Source: Macrostomum hystrix
Lineage: Eukaryota > Platyhelminthes > Macrostomidae
DNA: 64,000 nt
Direction of reading: 5' to 3'
NCBI GenBank assembly: GCA_950097015.1
Contig: CATNEN010000034.1
Location: forward strand, 3,329,001 to 3,393,000
The position numbers were made by a program, and so were the translations under genes. Below the pieces are notes generated by a model. It did not search any database. It saw only the letters and a list, made by a program, of their open reading frames with translations, and had not been told where the DNA came from. Positions 20,164 through 34,700 of the stretch are shown here, piece by piece (the stretch's first letter is position 1; the number at the start of each line of letters is the position of its first letter).

Positions 20164-23100
20164 CTCATTGAGGATTGTCCTGGGACTGACTGGTTTCTCA
20201 TGGAGGATTGTCCTGGGACTGACTGGTTTCTCATGGAGGATTGTCTTGGGACTGACTGGTTTCTCATGGAGGATTGTCTTGGGACTGACTGGTTTCTCAT
20301 GGAGGATTGTCTTGGGACTGACTGGTTTCTCATGGAGGATTGTCTTGGGACTGACTGGTTTCTCATGGAGGATTGTCTTGGGACTGACTGGTTTCTCATT
20401 GAGGATTGTCTTGGGACTGACTGGTTTCTCATTGAGGATTGTCTTGGGACTGACTGGTTTCTCATGGAGGATTGTCTTGGGACTGACTGGTTTTTCATGG
20501 AGGATTGTCTTGGGACTGACTGGTTTCTCATGGAGGATTGTCTTGGGACTGACTGGTTTCTCATGGAGGATTGTCTTGGGACTGACTGGTTTCTCATTGA
20601 GGATTGTCTAGGAAATGACTGGTTTCTCATGGAGGATTGTCTTGGGACTGACTGGTTTCTCATTGAGGATTGTCTTGTGACTGACTGGTTTCTCATGGAG
20701 GATTGTCTTGGGACTGACTGGTTTCTCATGGAGGATTGTCTTGGGACTGACTGGTTTCTCATTGAGGATTGTCTTGGGACTGACTGGTTTTTCATGGAGG
20801 ATTGTCTTGGGACTGACTGGTTTTTCATGGAGGGTTGTCTTGGGACTGACTGGTTTCTCATGGAGGATTGTCTTGGGACTGACTGGTTTCTCATTGAGGA
20901 TTGTCTTGGGACTGACTGGTTTCTCATTGAGGATTGTCTTGGGACTGACTGTTTTTTCATGGAGGATTGTCTTGGGACTGACTGGTTTCTCATGGAGGAT
21001 TGTCTTCGGACTGACTGGTTTCTCATGGAGGATTGTCTTGGGACTGACTGGTTTCTCATGGAGGATTGTCTTGGGACTGACTGGTTTCTCATGGAGGATT
21101 GTCTTGGGACTGACTGGTTTTTCATGGAGGATTATCTTGGACTGACTGGTTTCTCATGGAGGATTGTCTTGGGACTGACTGGTTTTTCATGGAGGATTGT
21201 CTTGGGACTGACTGGTTTTTCATGGAGGATTGTCTTGGGACTGACTGGTTTCTCATGGAGGATTGTCTTGGGACTGACTGGTTTCTCATTGAGGATTGTC
21301 TAGGAAATGACTGGTTTTTCTTGGAGGATTGTCTTGGGACTGACTGGTTTTTCTTGGAGGATTGTCTTGGGACTGACTGGTTTCTCATGGAGGATTGTCT
21401 TGGGACTGACTGGTTTCTCATGGAGGATTGTCTTGGGACTGACTGGTTTCTCATGGAGGATTGTCTTGGGACTGACTGGTTTCTCATGGAGGATTGTCTT
21501 GGGACTGACTGGTTTTTCATGGAGGATTGTCTTGGGACTGACTGGTTTCTCATGGAGGATTGTCTTGGGACTGACTGGTTTTTCATGGAGGATTGTCTTG
21601 GGACTGACTGGTTTCTCATGGAGGATTGTCTTGGGACTGACTGGTTTCTCATGGAGGATTGTCTTGGGACTGACTGGTTTCTCATTGAGGATTGTCTTGG
21701 GACTGACTGGTTTCTCATGGAGGATTGTCTTGGGACTGACTGGTTTTTCATGGAGGATTGTCTTGGGACTGACTGGTTTCTCATGGAGGATTGTCTTGGG
21801 ACTGACTGGTTTCTCATGGAGGATTGTCTTGGGACTGACTGGTTTCTCATTGAGGATTGTCTTGGGACTGACTGGTTTCTCATGGAGGATTGTCTTGGGA
21901 CTGACTGGTTTTTCATGGAGGATTGTCTTGGGACTGACTGGTTTCTCATGGAGGATTGTCTTGGGACTGACTGGTTTTTCATGGAGGATTGTCTTGGGAC
22001 TGACTGGTTTCTCATGGAGGATTGTCTTGGGACTGACTGGTTTCTCATTGAGGATTGTCCTGGGACTGACTGGTTTCTCATGGAGGATTGTCTTGGGACT
22101 GACTGGTTTCTCATGGAGGATTGTCTTGGGACTGACTGGTTTCTCATGGAGGATTGTCTTGGGACTGACTGGTTTCTCATGGAGGATTGTCTTGGGACTG
22201 ACTGGTTTCTCATGGAGGATTGTCTTGGGACTGACTGGTTTTTCATGGAGGATTGTCTTGGGACTGACTGGTTTTTCATGGAGGATTGTCTTGGGACTGA
22301 CTGGTTTTTCATGGAGGATTGTCTTGGGACTGACTGGTTTCTCATGGAGGATTGTCTTGGGACTGACTGGTTTTTCATGGAGGATTGTCTTGGGACTGAC
22401 TGGTTTTTCATGGAGGATTGTCTTGGGACTGACTGGTTTTTCATAGAGGATTGTCTTGGGACTGACTGGTTTTTCATAGAGGATTGTCTTGGGACTGACT
22501 GGTTTCTCATGGAGGATTGTCTTGGGACTGACTGGTTTCTCATGGAGGATTGTCTTGGGACTGACTGGTTTCTCATGGAGGATTGTCTTGGGACTGACTG
22601 GTTTCTCATTGAGGATTGTCCTGGGACTGACTGGTTTCTCATGGAGGATTGTCTTGGGACTGACTGGTTTCTCATGGAGGATTGTCTTGGGACTGACTGG
22701 TTTCTCATGGAGGATTGTCTTGGGACTGACTGGTTTCTCATGGAGGATTGTCTTGGGACTGACTGGTTTCTCATGGAGGATTGTCTTGGGACTGACTGGT
22801 TTTTCATGGAGGATTGTCTTGGGACTGACTGGTTTTTCATGGAGGATTGTCTTGGGACTGACTGGTTTTTCATGGAGGATTGTCTTGGGACTGACTGGTT
22901 TCTCATGGAGGATTGTCTTGGGACTGACTGGTTTTTCATGGAGGATTGTCTTGGGACTGACTGGTTTTTCATGGAGGATTGTCTTGGGACTGACTGGTTT
23001 TTCATAGAGGACTGTCTTGGGACTGACTGGTTTCTCATGGAGGATTGTCTTGGGACTGACTGGTTTCTCATGGAGGATTGTCTTGGGACTGACTGGTTTC

Positions 23101-26100
23101 TCATGGAGGATTGTCTTGGGACTGACTGGTTTTCTCATGGAGGATTGTCTTGGGACTGACTGGTTTTTCATGGAGGATTGTCTTGGGACTGACTGGTTTT
23201 TCATGGAGGATTGTCTTGGGACTGACTGGTTTTTCATGGAGGATTGTCTTGGGACTGACTGGTTTTTCATGGAGGATTGTCTTGGGACTGACTGGTTTCT
23301 CATGGAGGATTGTCTTGGGACTGACTGGTTTCTCATTGAGGATTGTCTAGGAAATGACTGGTTTCTCATGGAGGATTGTCTTGTGACTGACTGGTTTCTC
23401 ATGGAGGATTGTCTTGGGACTGACTGGTTTCTCATTGAGGATTGTCTTGGGACTGACTGGTTTCTCATGGAGGATTGTCTTGGGACTGACTGGTTTTTCA
23501 TTGAGGATTGTCTTGGGACTGACTGGTTTCTCATGGAGGATTGTCTTGGGACTGACTGGTTTCTCATGGAGGATTGTCTTGGGACTGACTGGTTTCTCAT
23601 TTAGGATTGTCTAGGAAATGACTGGTTTCTCATGGAGGATTGTCTTGTGACTGACTGGTTTCTCATGGAGGATTGTCTTGGGACTGACTGGTTTTTCATG
23701 GAGGATTGTCTTGTGACTGACTGGTTTTTCATGGAGGATTGTCTTGGGACTGACTGGTTTCTCATGGAGGATTGTCTTGGGACTGACTGGTTTCTCATTG
23801 AGGATTGTCTTGGGACTGACTGGTTTCTCATGGAGGATTGTCTTGGGACTGACTGGTTTTTCATGGAGGATTGTCTTGGGACTGACTGGTTTTTCATGGA
23901 GGATTGTCTTGGGACTGACTGGTTTTTCATGGAGGATTGTCTTGGGACTGACTGGTTTTTCATGGAGGATTGTCTTGGGACTGACTGGTTTTTCATGGAG
24001 GATTGTCTTGGGACTGACTGGTTTCTCATGGAGGATTGTCTTGGGACTGACTGGTTTTTCATGGAGGATTGTCTTGGGACTGACTGGTTTCTCATTGAGG
24101 ATTGTCTTGGGACTGACTGGTTTCTCATTGAGGATTGTCTTGGGACTGACTGGTTTCTCATGGAGGATTGTCTTGGGACTGACTGGTTTTTCATGGAGGA
24201 TTGTCTTGGGACTGACTGGTTTTTCATGGAGGATTGTCTTGGGACTGACTGGTTTCTCATGGAGGATTGTCTTGGGACTGACTGGTTTCTCATTGAGGAT
24301 TGTCTAGGAAATGACTGGTTTCTCATGGAGGATTGTCTTGTGACTGACTGGTTTCTCATGGAGGATTGTCTTGGGACTGACTGGTTTCTCATGGAGGATT
24401 GTCTTGGGACTGACTGGTTTCTCATTGAGGATTGTCTTGGGACTGACTGGTTTTTCATGGAGGATTGTCTTGGGACTGACTGGTTTTTCATGGAGGATTG
24501 TCTTGGGACTGACTGGTTTCTCATGGAGGATTGTCTTGGGACTGACTGGTTTTTCATGGAGGATTGTCTTGGGACTGACTGGTTTTTCATGGAGGATTGT
24601 CTTGGGACTGACTGGTTTCTCATGGAGGATTGTCTTGGGACTGACTGGTTTCTCATGGAGGATTGTCTTGGGACTGACTGGTTTCTCATTGAGGATTGTC
24701 TTGGGACTGACTGGTTTCTCATTGAGGATTGTCTTGGGACTGACTGTTTTTTCATGGAGGATTGTCTTGGGACTGACTGGTTTCTCATGGAGGATTGTCT
24801 TCGGACTGACTGGTTTCTCATGGAGGATTGTCTTGGGACTGACTGGTTTCTCATTGAGGATTGTCTAGGAAATGACTGGTTTTTCTTGGAGGATTGTCTT
24901 GGGACTGACTGGTTTTTCTTGGAGGATTGTCTTGGGACTGACTGGTTTCTCATGGAGGATTGTCTTGGGACTGACTGGTTTCTCATGGAGGATTGTCTTG
25001 GGACTGACTGGTTTCTCATGGAGGATTGTCTTGGGACTGACTGGTTTCTCATGGAGGATTGTCTTGGGACTGACTGGTTTTTCATGGAGGATTGTCTTGG
25101 GACTGACTGGTTTCTCATGGAGGATTGTCTTGGGACTGACTGGTTTTTCATGGAGGATTGTCTTGGGACTGACTGGTTTCTCATGGAGGATTGTCTTGGG
25201 ACTGACTGGTTTCTCATGGAGGATTGTCTTGTGACTGACTGGTTTTTCATGGAGGATTGTCTTGGGACTGACTGGATTCTCATGGAGGATTGTCTTGGGA
25301 CTGACTGGTTTCTCATTGAGGATTGTCTTGGGACTGACTGGTTTCTCATTGAGGATTGTCTTGGGACTGACTGTTTTTTCATGGAGGATTGTCTTGGGAC
25401 TGACTGGTTTCTCATGGAGGATTGTCTTCGGACTGACTGGTTTCTCATGGAGGATTGTCTTGGGACTGACTGGTTTCTCATGGAGGATTGTCTTGGGACT
25501 GACTGGTTTCTCATGGAGGATTGTCTTGGGACTGACTGGTTTTTCATGGAGGATTGTCTTGGACTGACTGGTTTCTCATGGAGGATTGTCTTGGGACTGA
25601 CTGGTTTTTCATGGAGGATTGTCTTGGGACTGACTGGTTTTTCATGGAGGATTGTCTTGGGACTGACTGGTTTTTCATGGAGGATTGTCTTGTGACTGAC
25701 TGGTTTTTCATGGAGGATTGTCTTGGGACTGACTGGTTTTTCATGGAGGATTGTCTTGGGACTGACTGGTTTCTCATGGAGGATTGTCTTGGGACTGACT
25801 GGTTTCTCATGGAGGATTGTCTTGGGACTGACTGGTTTCTCATGGAGGATTGTCTTGGGACTGACTGGTTTCTCATGGAGGATTGTCTTGGGACTGACTG
25901 GTTTTTCATGGAGGATTGTCTTGGGACTGACTGGTTTCTCATGGAGGATTGTCTTGGGACTGACTGGTTTTTCATGGAGGATTGTCTTGGGACTGACTGG
26001 TTTCTCATGGAGGATTGTCTTGGGACTGACTGGTTTCTCATGGAGGATTGTCTTGGGACTGACTGGTTTCTCATTGAGGATTGTCTTGGGACTGACTGGT

Positions 26101-26122
26101 TTCTCATGGAGGATTGTCTTGG

Positions 26123-28611
26123 GACTGACTGGTTTTTCATGGAGGATTGTCTTGGGACTGACTGGTTTCTCATTGAGGATTGTCTTGGGACTGACTGGTT
26201 TCTCATTGAGGATTGTCTTGGGACTGACTGGTTTCTCATGGAGGATTGTCTTGGGACTGACTGGTTTCTCATGGAGGATTGTCTTGGGACTGACTGGTTT
26301 CTCATTGAGGATTGTCTTGGGACTGACTGGTTTCTCATGGAGGATTGTCTTGGGACTGACTGGTTTTTCATGGAGGATTGTCTTGGGACTGACTGGTTTC
26401 TCATGGAGGATTGTCTTGGGACTGACTGGTTTCTCATGGAGGATTGTCTTGGGACTGACTGGTTTCTCATTGAGGATTGTCTTGTGACTGACTGGTTTCT
26501 CATGGAGGATTGTCTTGGGACTGACTGGTTTCTCATGGAGGATTGTCTTGGGACTGACTGGTTTTTCATGGAGGATTGTCTTGGGACTGACTGGTTTTTC
26601 ATGGAGGATTGTCTTGGGACTGACTGGTTTTTCATGGAGGGTTGTCTTGGGACTGACTGGTTTTTCATGGAGGATTGTCTTGTGACTGACTGGTTTCTCA
26701 TGGAGGATTGTCTTGTGACTGACTGGCTTCTCATGGAGGATTGTCTTGTGACTGACTGGCTTCTCATGGAGGATTGTCTTGGGACTGACTGGTTTTTCAT
26801 GGAGGATTGTCTTGGGACTGACTGGTTTTTCATGGAGGATTGTCTTGGGACTGACTGGTTTCTCATGGAGGATTGTCTTGGGACTGACTGGTTTCTCATA
26901 GAGGATTGTCTTGGGACTGACTGGTTTCTCATGGAGGATTGTCTTGGGACTGACTGGTTTTTCATGGAGGATTGTCTTGTGACTGACTGGTTTCTCATGG
27001 AGGATTGTCTTGTGACTGACTGGTTTCTCATGGAGGATTGTCTTGGGACTGACTGGTTTTTCATGGAGGATTGTCTTGGGACTGACTGGTTTTTCAGGGA
27101 GGATTGTCTTGGGACTGACTGGTTTCTCATGGAGGATTGTCTTGGGACTGACTGGTTTCTCATAGAGGATTGTCTTGGGACTGACTGGTTTCTCATTGAG
27201 GATTGTCTTGGGACTGACTGGTTTCTCATGGAGGATTGTCTTGGGACTGACTGGTTTCTCATGGAGGATTGTCTTGGGACTGACTGGTTTCTCATTGAGG
27301 ATTGTCTAGGAAATGACTGGTTTCTCATGGAGGATTGTCTTGTGACTGACTGGTTTCTCATGGAGGATTGTCTTGGGACTGACTGGTTTCTCATGGAGGA
27401 TTGTCTTGGGACTGACTGGTTTCTCATTGAGGATTGTCTTGGGACTGACTGGTTTTTCATGGAGGATTGTCTTGGGACTGACTGGTTTTTCATGGAGGGT
27501 TGTCTTGGGACTGACTGGTTTCTCATGGAGGATTGTCTTGGGACTGACTGGTTTCTCATTGAGGATTGTCTTGGGACTGACTGGTTTCTCATTGAGGATT
27601 GTCTTGGGACTGACTGTTTTTTCATGGAGGATTGTCTTGGGACTGACTGGTTTCTCATGGAGGATTGTCTTGGGACTGACTGGTTTTTCATGGAGGATTG
27701 TCTTGGGACTGACTGGTTTCTCATGGAGGATTGTCTTGGGACTGACTGGTTTCTCATTGAGGATTGTCTAGGAAATGACTGGTTTCTCATGGAGGATTGT
27801 CTTGGACTGACTGGTTTCTCATGGAGGATTGTCTTGTGACTGACTGGTTTCTCATGGAGGATTGTCTTGGGACTGACTGGTTTCTCATGGAGGATTGTCT
27901 TGGGACTGACTGGTTTTTCATGGAGGATTGTCTTGGGACTGACTGGTTTTTCATGGAGGATTGTCTTGGGACTGACTGGTTTCTCATGGAGGATTGTCTT
28001 GGAACTGACTGGTTTCTCATTTAGGATTGTCTAGGAAATGACTGGTTTCTCATGGAGGATTGTCTTGTGACTGACTGGTTTCTCATGGAGGATTGTCTTG
28101 GGACTGACTGGTTTTTCATGGAGGATTGTCTTGTGACTGACTGGTTTTTCATGGAGGATTGTCTTGGGACTGACTGGTTTTTCATGGAGGATTGTCTTGG
28201 GACTGACTGGTTTCTCATGGAGGATTGTCTTGTGACTGACTGGTTTCTCATGGAGGATTGTCTTGGGACTGACTGGTTTTTCATGGAGGATTGTCTTGGG
28301 ACTGACTGGTTTTTCATGGAGGATTGTCTTGGGACTGACTGGTTTTTCATGGAGGATTGTCTTGGGACTGACTGGTTTCTCATTGAGGATTGTCTAGGAA
28401 ATGACTGGTTTTTCTTGGAGGATTGTCTTGGGACTGACTGGTTTTTCTTGGAGGATTGTCTTGGGACTGACTGGTTTCTCATGGAGGATTGTCTTGGGAC
28501 TGACTGGTTTCTCATGGAGGATTGTCTTGGGACTGACTGGTTTCTCATGGAGGATTGTCTTGGGACTGACTGGTTTCTCATGGAGGATTGTCTTGGGACT
28601 GACTGGTTTTT
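26123..28611. repeat. Higher-order satellite block, copy 1 of a 2.5-kb duplication
   Basis: Repeated at 29257-31745 with a constant offset of 3,134 bp. Shared rare markers include paired CTGGCTTCTC units (26,727 and 29,861), TTTTTCAGGGAGG (27,095 and 30,229), CTTGGAACTG and CATTTAGGATTG. I checked the copies at these markers and both ends, not at every base. Confidence 0.85.
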
Positions 28612-29256
28612 CATGGAGGATTGTCTTGGGACTGACTGGTTTCTCATTGAGGATTGTCTTGGGACTGACTGGTTTCTCATGGAGGATTGTCTTGGGACTG
28701 ACTGGTTTCTCATGGAGGATTGTCTTGGGACTGACTGGTTTCTCATGGAGGATTGTCTTGGGACTGACTGGTTTCTCATTGAGGATTGTCTTGGGACTGA
28801 CTGGTTTCTCATGGAGGATTGTCTTGGGACTGACTGGTTTTTCATGGAGGATTGTCTTGGGACTGACTGGTTTCTCATTGAGGATTGTCTTGGGACTGAC
28901 TGGTTTCTCATTGAGGATTGTCTTGGGACTGACTGGTTTCTCATGGAGGATTGTCTTGGGACTGACTGGTTTCTCATGGAGGATTGTCTTGGGACTGACT
29001 GGTTTCTCATTGAGGATTGTCTTGGGACTGACTGGTTTCTCATGGAGGATTGTCTTGGGACTGACTGGTTTTTCATGGAGGATTGTCTTGGGACTGACTG
29101 GTTTCTCATGGAGGATTGTCTTGGGACTGACTGGTTTCTCATGGAGGATTGTCTTGGGACTGACTGGTTTCTCATTGAGGATTGTCTTGTGACTGACTGG
29201 TTTCTCATGGAGGATTGTCTTGGGACTGACTGGTTTCTCATGGAGGATTGTCTTGT

Positions 29257-31745
29257 GACTGACTGGTTTTTCATGGAGGATTGTCTTGGGACTGACTGGT
29301 TTCTCATTGAGGATTGTCTTGGGACTGACTGGTTTCTCATTGAGGATTGTCTTGGGACTGACTGGTTTCTCATGGAGGATTGTCTTGGGACTGACTGGTT
29401 TCTCATGGAGGATTGTCTTGGGACTGACTGGTTTCTCATTGAGGATTGTCTTGGGACTGACTGGTTTCTCATGGAGGATTGTCTTGGGACTGACTGGTTT
29501 TTCATGGAGGATTGTCTTGGGACTGACTGGTTTCTCATGGAGGATTGTCTTGGGACTGACTGGTTTCTCATGGAGGATTGTCTTGGGACTGACTGGTTTC
29601 TCATTGAGGATTGTCTTGTGACTGACTGGTTTCTCATGGAGGATTGTCTTGGGACTGACTGGTTTCTCATGGAGGATTGTCTTGGGACTGACTGGTTTTT
29701 CATGGAGGATTGTCTTGGGACTGACTGGTTTTTCATGGAGGATTGTCTTGGGACTGACTGGTTTTTCATGGAGGGTTGTCTTGGGACTGACTGGTTTTTC
29801 ATGGAGGATTGTCTTGTGACTGACTGGTTTCTCATGGAGGATTGTCTTGTGACTGACTGGCTTCTCATGGAGGATTGTCTTGTGACTGACTGGCTTCTCA
29901 TGGAGGATTGTCTTGGGACTGACTGGTTTTTCATGGAGGATTGTCTTGGGACTGACTGGTTTTTCATGGAGGATTGTCTTGGGACTGACTGGTTTCTCAT
30001 GGAGGATTGTCTTGGGACTGACTGGTTTCTCATAGAGGATTGTCTTGGGACTGACTGGTTTCTCATGGAGGATTGTCTTGGGACTGACTGGTTTTTCATG
30101 GAGGATTGTCTTGTGACTGACTGGTTTCTCATGGAGGATTGTCTTGTGACTGACTGGTTTCTCATGGAGGATTGTCTTGGGACTGACTGGTTTTTCATGG
30201 AGGATTGTCTTGGGACTGACTGGTTTTTCAGGGAGGATTGTCTTGGGACTGACTGGTTTCTCATGGAGGATTGTCTTGGGACTGACTGGTTTCTCATAGA
30301 GGATTGTCTTGGGACTGACTGGTTTCTCATTGAGGATTGTCTTGGGACTGACTGGTTTCTCATGGAGGATTGTCTTGGGACTGACTGGTTTCTCATGGAG
30401 GATTGTCTTGGGACTGACTGGTTTCTCATTGAGGATTGTCTAGGAAATGACTGGTTTCTCATGGAGGATTGTCTTGTGACTGACTGGTTTCTCATGGAGG
30501 ATTGTCTTGGGACTGACTGGTTTCTCATGGAGGATTGTCTTGGGACTGACTGGTTTCTCATTGAGGATTGTCTTGGGACTGACTGGTTTTTCATGGAGGA
30601 TTGTCTTGGGACTGACTGGTTTTTCATGGAGGGTTGTCTTGGGACTGACTGGTTTCTCATGGAGGATTGTCTTGGGACTGACTGGTTTCTCATTGAGGAT
30701 TGTCTTGGGACTGACTGGTTTCTCATTGAGGATTGTCTTGGGACTGACTGTTTTTTCATGGAGGATTGTCTTGGGACTGACTGGTTTCTCATGGAGGATT
30801 GTCTTGGGACTGACTGGTTTTTCATGGAGGATTGTCTTGGGACTGACTGGTTTCTCATGGAGGATTGTCTTGGGACTGACTGGTTTCTCATTGAGGATTG
30901 TCTAGGAAATGACTGGTTTCTCATGGAGGATTGTCTTGGACTGACTGGTTTCTCATGGAGGATTGTCTTGTGACTGACTGGTTTCTCATGGAGGATTGTC
31001 TTGGGACTGACTGGTTTCTCATGGAGGATTGTCTTGGGACTGACTGGTTTTTCATGGAGGATTGTCTTGGGACTGACTGGTTTTTCATGGAGGATTGTCT
31101 TGGGACTGACTGGTTTCTCATGGAGGATTGTCTTGGAACTGACTGGTTTCTCATTTAGGATTGTCTAGGAAATGACTGGTTTCTCATGGAGGATTGTCTT
31201 GTGACTGACTGGTTTCTCATGGAGGATTGTCTTGGGACTGACTGGTTTTTCATGGAGGATTGTCTTGTGACTGACTGGTTTTTCATGGAGGATTGTCTTG
31301 GGACTGACTGGTTTTTCATGGAGGATTGTCTTGGGACTGACTGGTTTCTCATGGAGGATTGTCTTGTGACTGACTGGTTTCTCATGGAGGATTGTCTTGG
31401 GACTGACTGGTTTTTCATGGAGGATTGTCTTGGGACTGACTGGTTTTTCATGGAGGATTGTCTTGGGACTGACTGGTTTTTCATGGAGGATTGTCTTGGG
31501 ACTGACTGGTTTCTCATTGAGGATTGTCTAGGAAATGACTGGTTTTTCTTGGAGGATTGTCTTGGGACTGACTGGTTTTTCTTGGAGGATTGTCTTGGGA
31601 CTGACTGGTTTCTCATGGAGGATTGTCTTGGGACTGACTGGTTTCTCATGGAGGATTGTCTTGGGACTGACTGGTTTCTCATGGAGGATTGTCTTGGGAC
31701 TGACTGGTTTCTCATGGAGGATTGTCTTGGGACTGACTGGTTTTT
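29257..31745. repeat. Higher-order satellite block, copy 2 of a 2.5-kb duplication
   Basis: The partner of 26123-28611. The same unit order continues past 31,745, but with extra or missing bases in T and G runs, which marks the start of the indel-rich central stretch. Confidence 0.85.
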
Positions 31746-34700
31746 TCATGGAGGATTGTCTTGGGACTGACTGGTTTCTCATTGAGGATTGTCTTGGGAC
31801 TGACTGGTTTTCTCATGGAGGATTGTCTTGGGACTGACTGGTTTCTCATGGAGGATTGTCTTGGGACTGACTGGTTTCTCATGGAGGATTGTCTTGGGAC
31901 TGACTGGTTTCTCATTGAGGATTGTCTTGGGACTGACTGGTTTCTCATGGAGGATTGTCTTGGGACTGACTGGTTTTTCATGGAGGATTGTCTTGGGACT
32001 GACTGGTTTCTCATTGAGGATTGTCTTGGGACTGACTGGTTTCTCATTGAGGATTGTCTTGGACTGACTGGTTTCTCATGGAGGATTGTCTTGGGACTGA
32101 CTGGTTTCTCATGGAGGATTGTCTTGGGACTGACTGGTTTCTCATTGAGGATTGTCTTGGGACTGACTGGTTTCTCATGGAGGATTGTCTTGGGACTGAC
32201 TGGTTTTTCATGGAGGATTGTCTTGGGACTGACTGGTTTCTCATGGAGGATTGTCTTGGGACTGACTGGTTTCTCATGGAGGATTGTCTTGGGACTGACT
32301 GGTTTCTCATTGAGGATTGTCTTGTGACTGACTGGTTTCTCATGGAGGATTGTCTTGGGACTGACTGGTTTCTCATGGAGGATTGTCTTGTGACTGACTG
32401 GTTTTTCATGGAGGATTGTCTTGGGACTGACTGGTTTCTCATTGAGGATTGTCTTGGGACTGACTGGTTTCTCATGGAGGATTGTCTTGGGACTGACTGG
32501 TTTTTCATGGAGGATTGTCTTGGGACTGACTGGTTTCTCATGGAGGATTGTCTTGGGACTGACTGGTTTCTCATGGAGGATTGTCTTGGGGACTGACTGG
32601 TTTCTCATGGAGGATTGTCTTGTGACTGACTGGTTTCTCATTGAGGATTGTCTTGGGACTGACTGGTTTCTCATGGAGGATTGTCTTGGGACTGACTGGT
32701 TTCTCATTGAGGATTGTCTTGTGACTGACTGGTTTCTCATTTAGGATTGTCTAGGAAATGACTGGTTTCTCATGGAGGATTGTCTTGGGACTGACTGGTT
32801 TCTCATTGAGGATTGTCTTGGGACTGACTGGTTTCTCATGGAGGATTGTCTTGGGACTGACTGGTTTCTCATTGAGGATTGTCTTGTGACTGACTGGTTT
32901 CTCATTTAGGATTGTCCTAGGAAATGACTGGTTTCTCATGGAGGATTGTCTTGTGACTGACTGGTTCTCATGGAGGATTGTCTTGGGACTGACTGGTTTT
33001 TCATGGAGGATTGTCTTGTGACTGACTGGTTTTCATGGAGGATTGTCTTGGGACTGACTGGTTTTTCATGGAGGATTGTCTTGGGACTTGGTTTCTCATG
33101 GAGGATTGTCTTGTGACTGACTGGTTTCTCATGGAGGATTGTCTTGGGACTGACTGGTTTTTCATGGAGGATTGTCTTGGGACTGACTGGTTTTCATGGA
33201 GGATTGTCTTGGGACTGACTGGTTTTTCATGGAGGATTGTCTTGGGACTGACTGGTTTTTCATGGAGGATTGTCTTGGGACTGACTGGTTTTTCTTGGAG
33301 GATTGTCTTGGGACTGACTGGTTTCTCATGGAGGATTGTCTTGGGACTGAACTGGTTTCTCATGGAGGATTGTCTTGGGACTGACTGGTTTCTCATGGAG
33401 GATTGTCTTGGGACTGACTGGTTTCTCATGGAGGATTGTCTTGGGACTGACTGGTTTTTTCATGGAGGATTGTCTTGGGACTGACTGGTTTCTCATTGAG
33501 GATTGTCTTGGGACTGACTGGTTTCTCATGGAGGATTGTCTTGGGACTGACTGGTTTCTCATGGAGGATTGTCTTGGGACTGACTGGTTGGTTTCTCATG
33601 GAGGATTGTCTTGGGACTGACTGGTTTCTCATTGAGGATTGTCTTGGAAATGACTGGTTTTTCTTGGAGGATTGTCTTGGACTGACTGGTTTCTCATGGA
33701 GGATTGTCTTGGGACTGACTGGTTTCTCATTGAGGATTGTCTTGGACTGACTGTTTTTTCATGGAGGATTGTCTTGGGACTGACTGGTTTCTCATGGAGG
33801 ATTGTCTTGGGACTGACTGGTTTTTCATGGAGGATTGTCTTGGGACTGACTGGTTTCTCATGGAGGATTGTCTTGGGACTGACTGGTTTCTCATTGAGGA
33901 TTGTCTAGGAATGACTGGTTTCTCATGGAGGATTGTCTTGGACTGACTGGTTTCTCATGGAGGATTGTCTTGTGACTGACTGGTTTCTCATGGAGGATTG
34001 TCTTGGGACTGACTGGTTTCTCATGGAGGATTGTCTTGGGACTGACTGGTTTTTCATGGAGGATTGTCTTGGGACTGACTGGTTTTTCCATGGAGGATTG
34101 TCTTGGGACTGACTGGTTTCTCATGGAGGATTGTCTTGGGACTGACTGGTTTCTCATTTAGGATTGTCTAGGAAATGACTGGTTTCTCATGGAGGATTGT
34201 CTTGTGACTGACTGGTTTCTCATGGAGGATTGTCTTGGGACTGACTGGTTTTTCATGGAGGATTGTCTTGTGACTGACTGGTTTTTCATGGAGGATTGTC
34301 TTGGGACTGACTGGTTTTTCATGGAGGATTGTCTTGGGACTGACTGGTTTCTCATGGAGGATTGTCTTGTGACTGACTGGTTTCTCATGGAGGATTGTCT
34401 TGGGACTGACTGGTTTTCATGGAGGATTGTCTTGGGACTGACTGGTTTTTCATGGAGGATTGTCTTGGGACTGACTGGTTTTTCATGGAGGATTGTCTTG
34501 GGACTGACTGGTTTTTCATGGAGGATTGTCTTGGGACTGACTGGTTTCTCATGGAGGATTGTCTTGGGACTGACTGGTTTCTCATAGAAGGATTGTCTTG
34601 GGACTGACTGGTTTCTCATTGAGGATTGTCTTGGGACTGACTGGTTTCTCATGGAGGATTGTCTTGGGACTGACTGTTTCTCATGGAGGATTGTCTTGGG

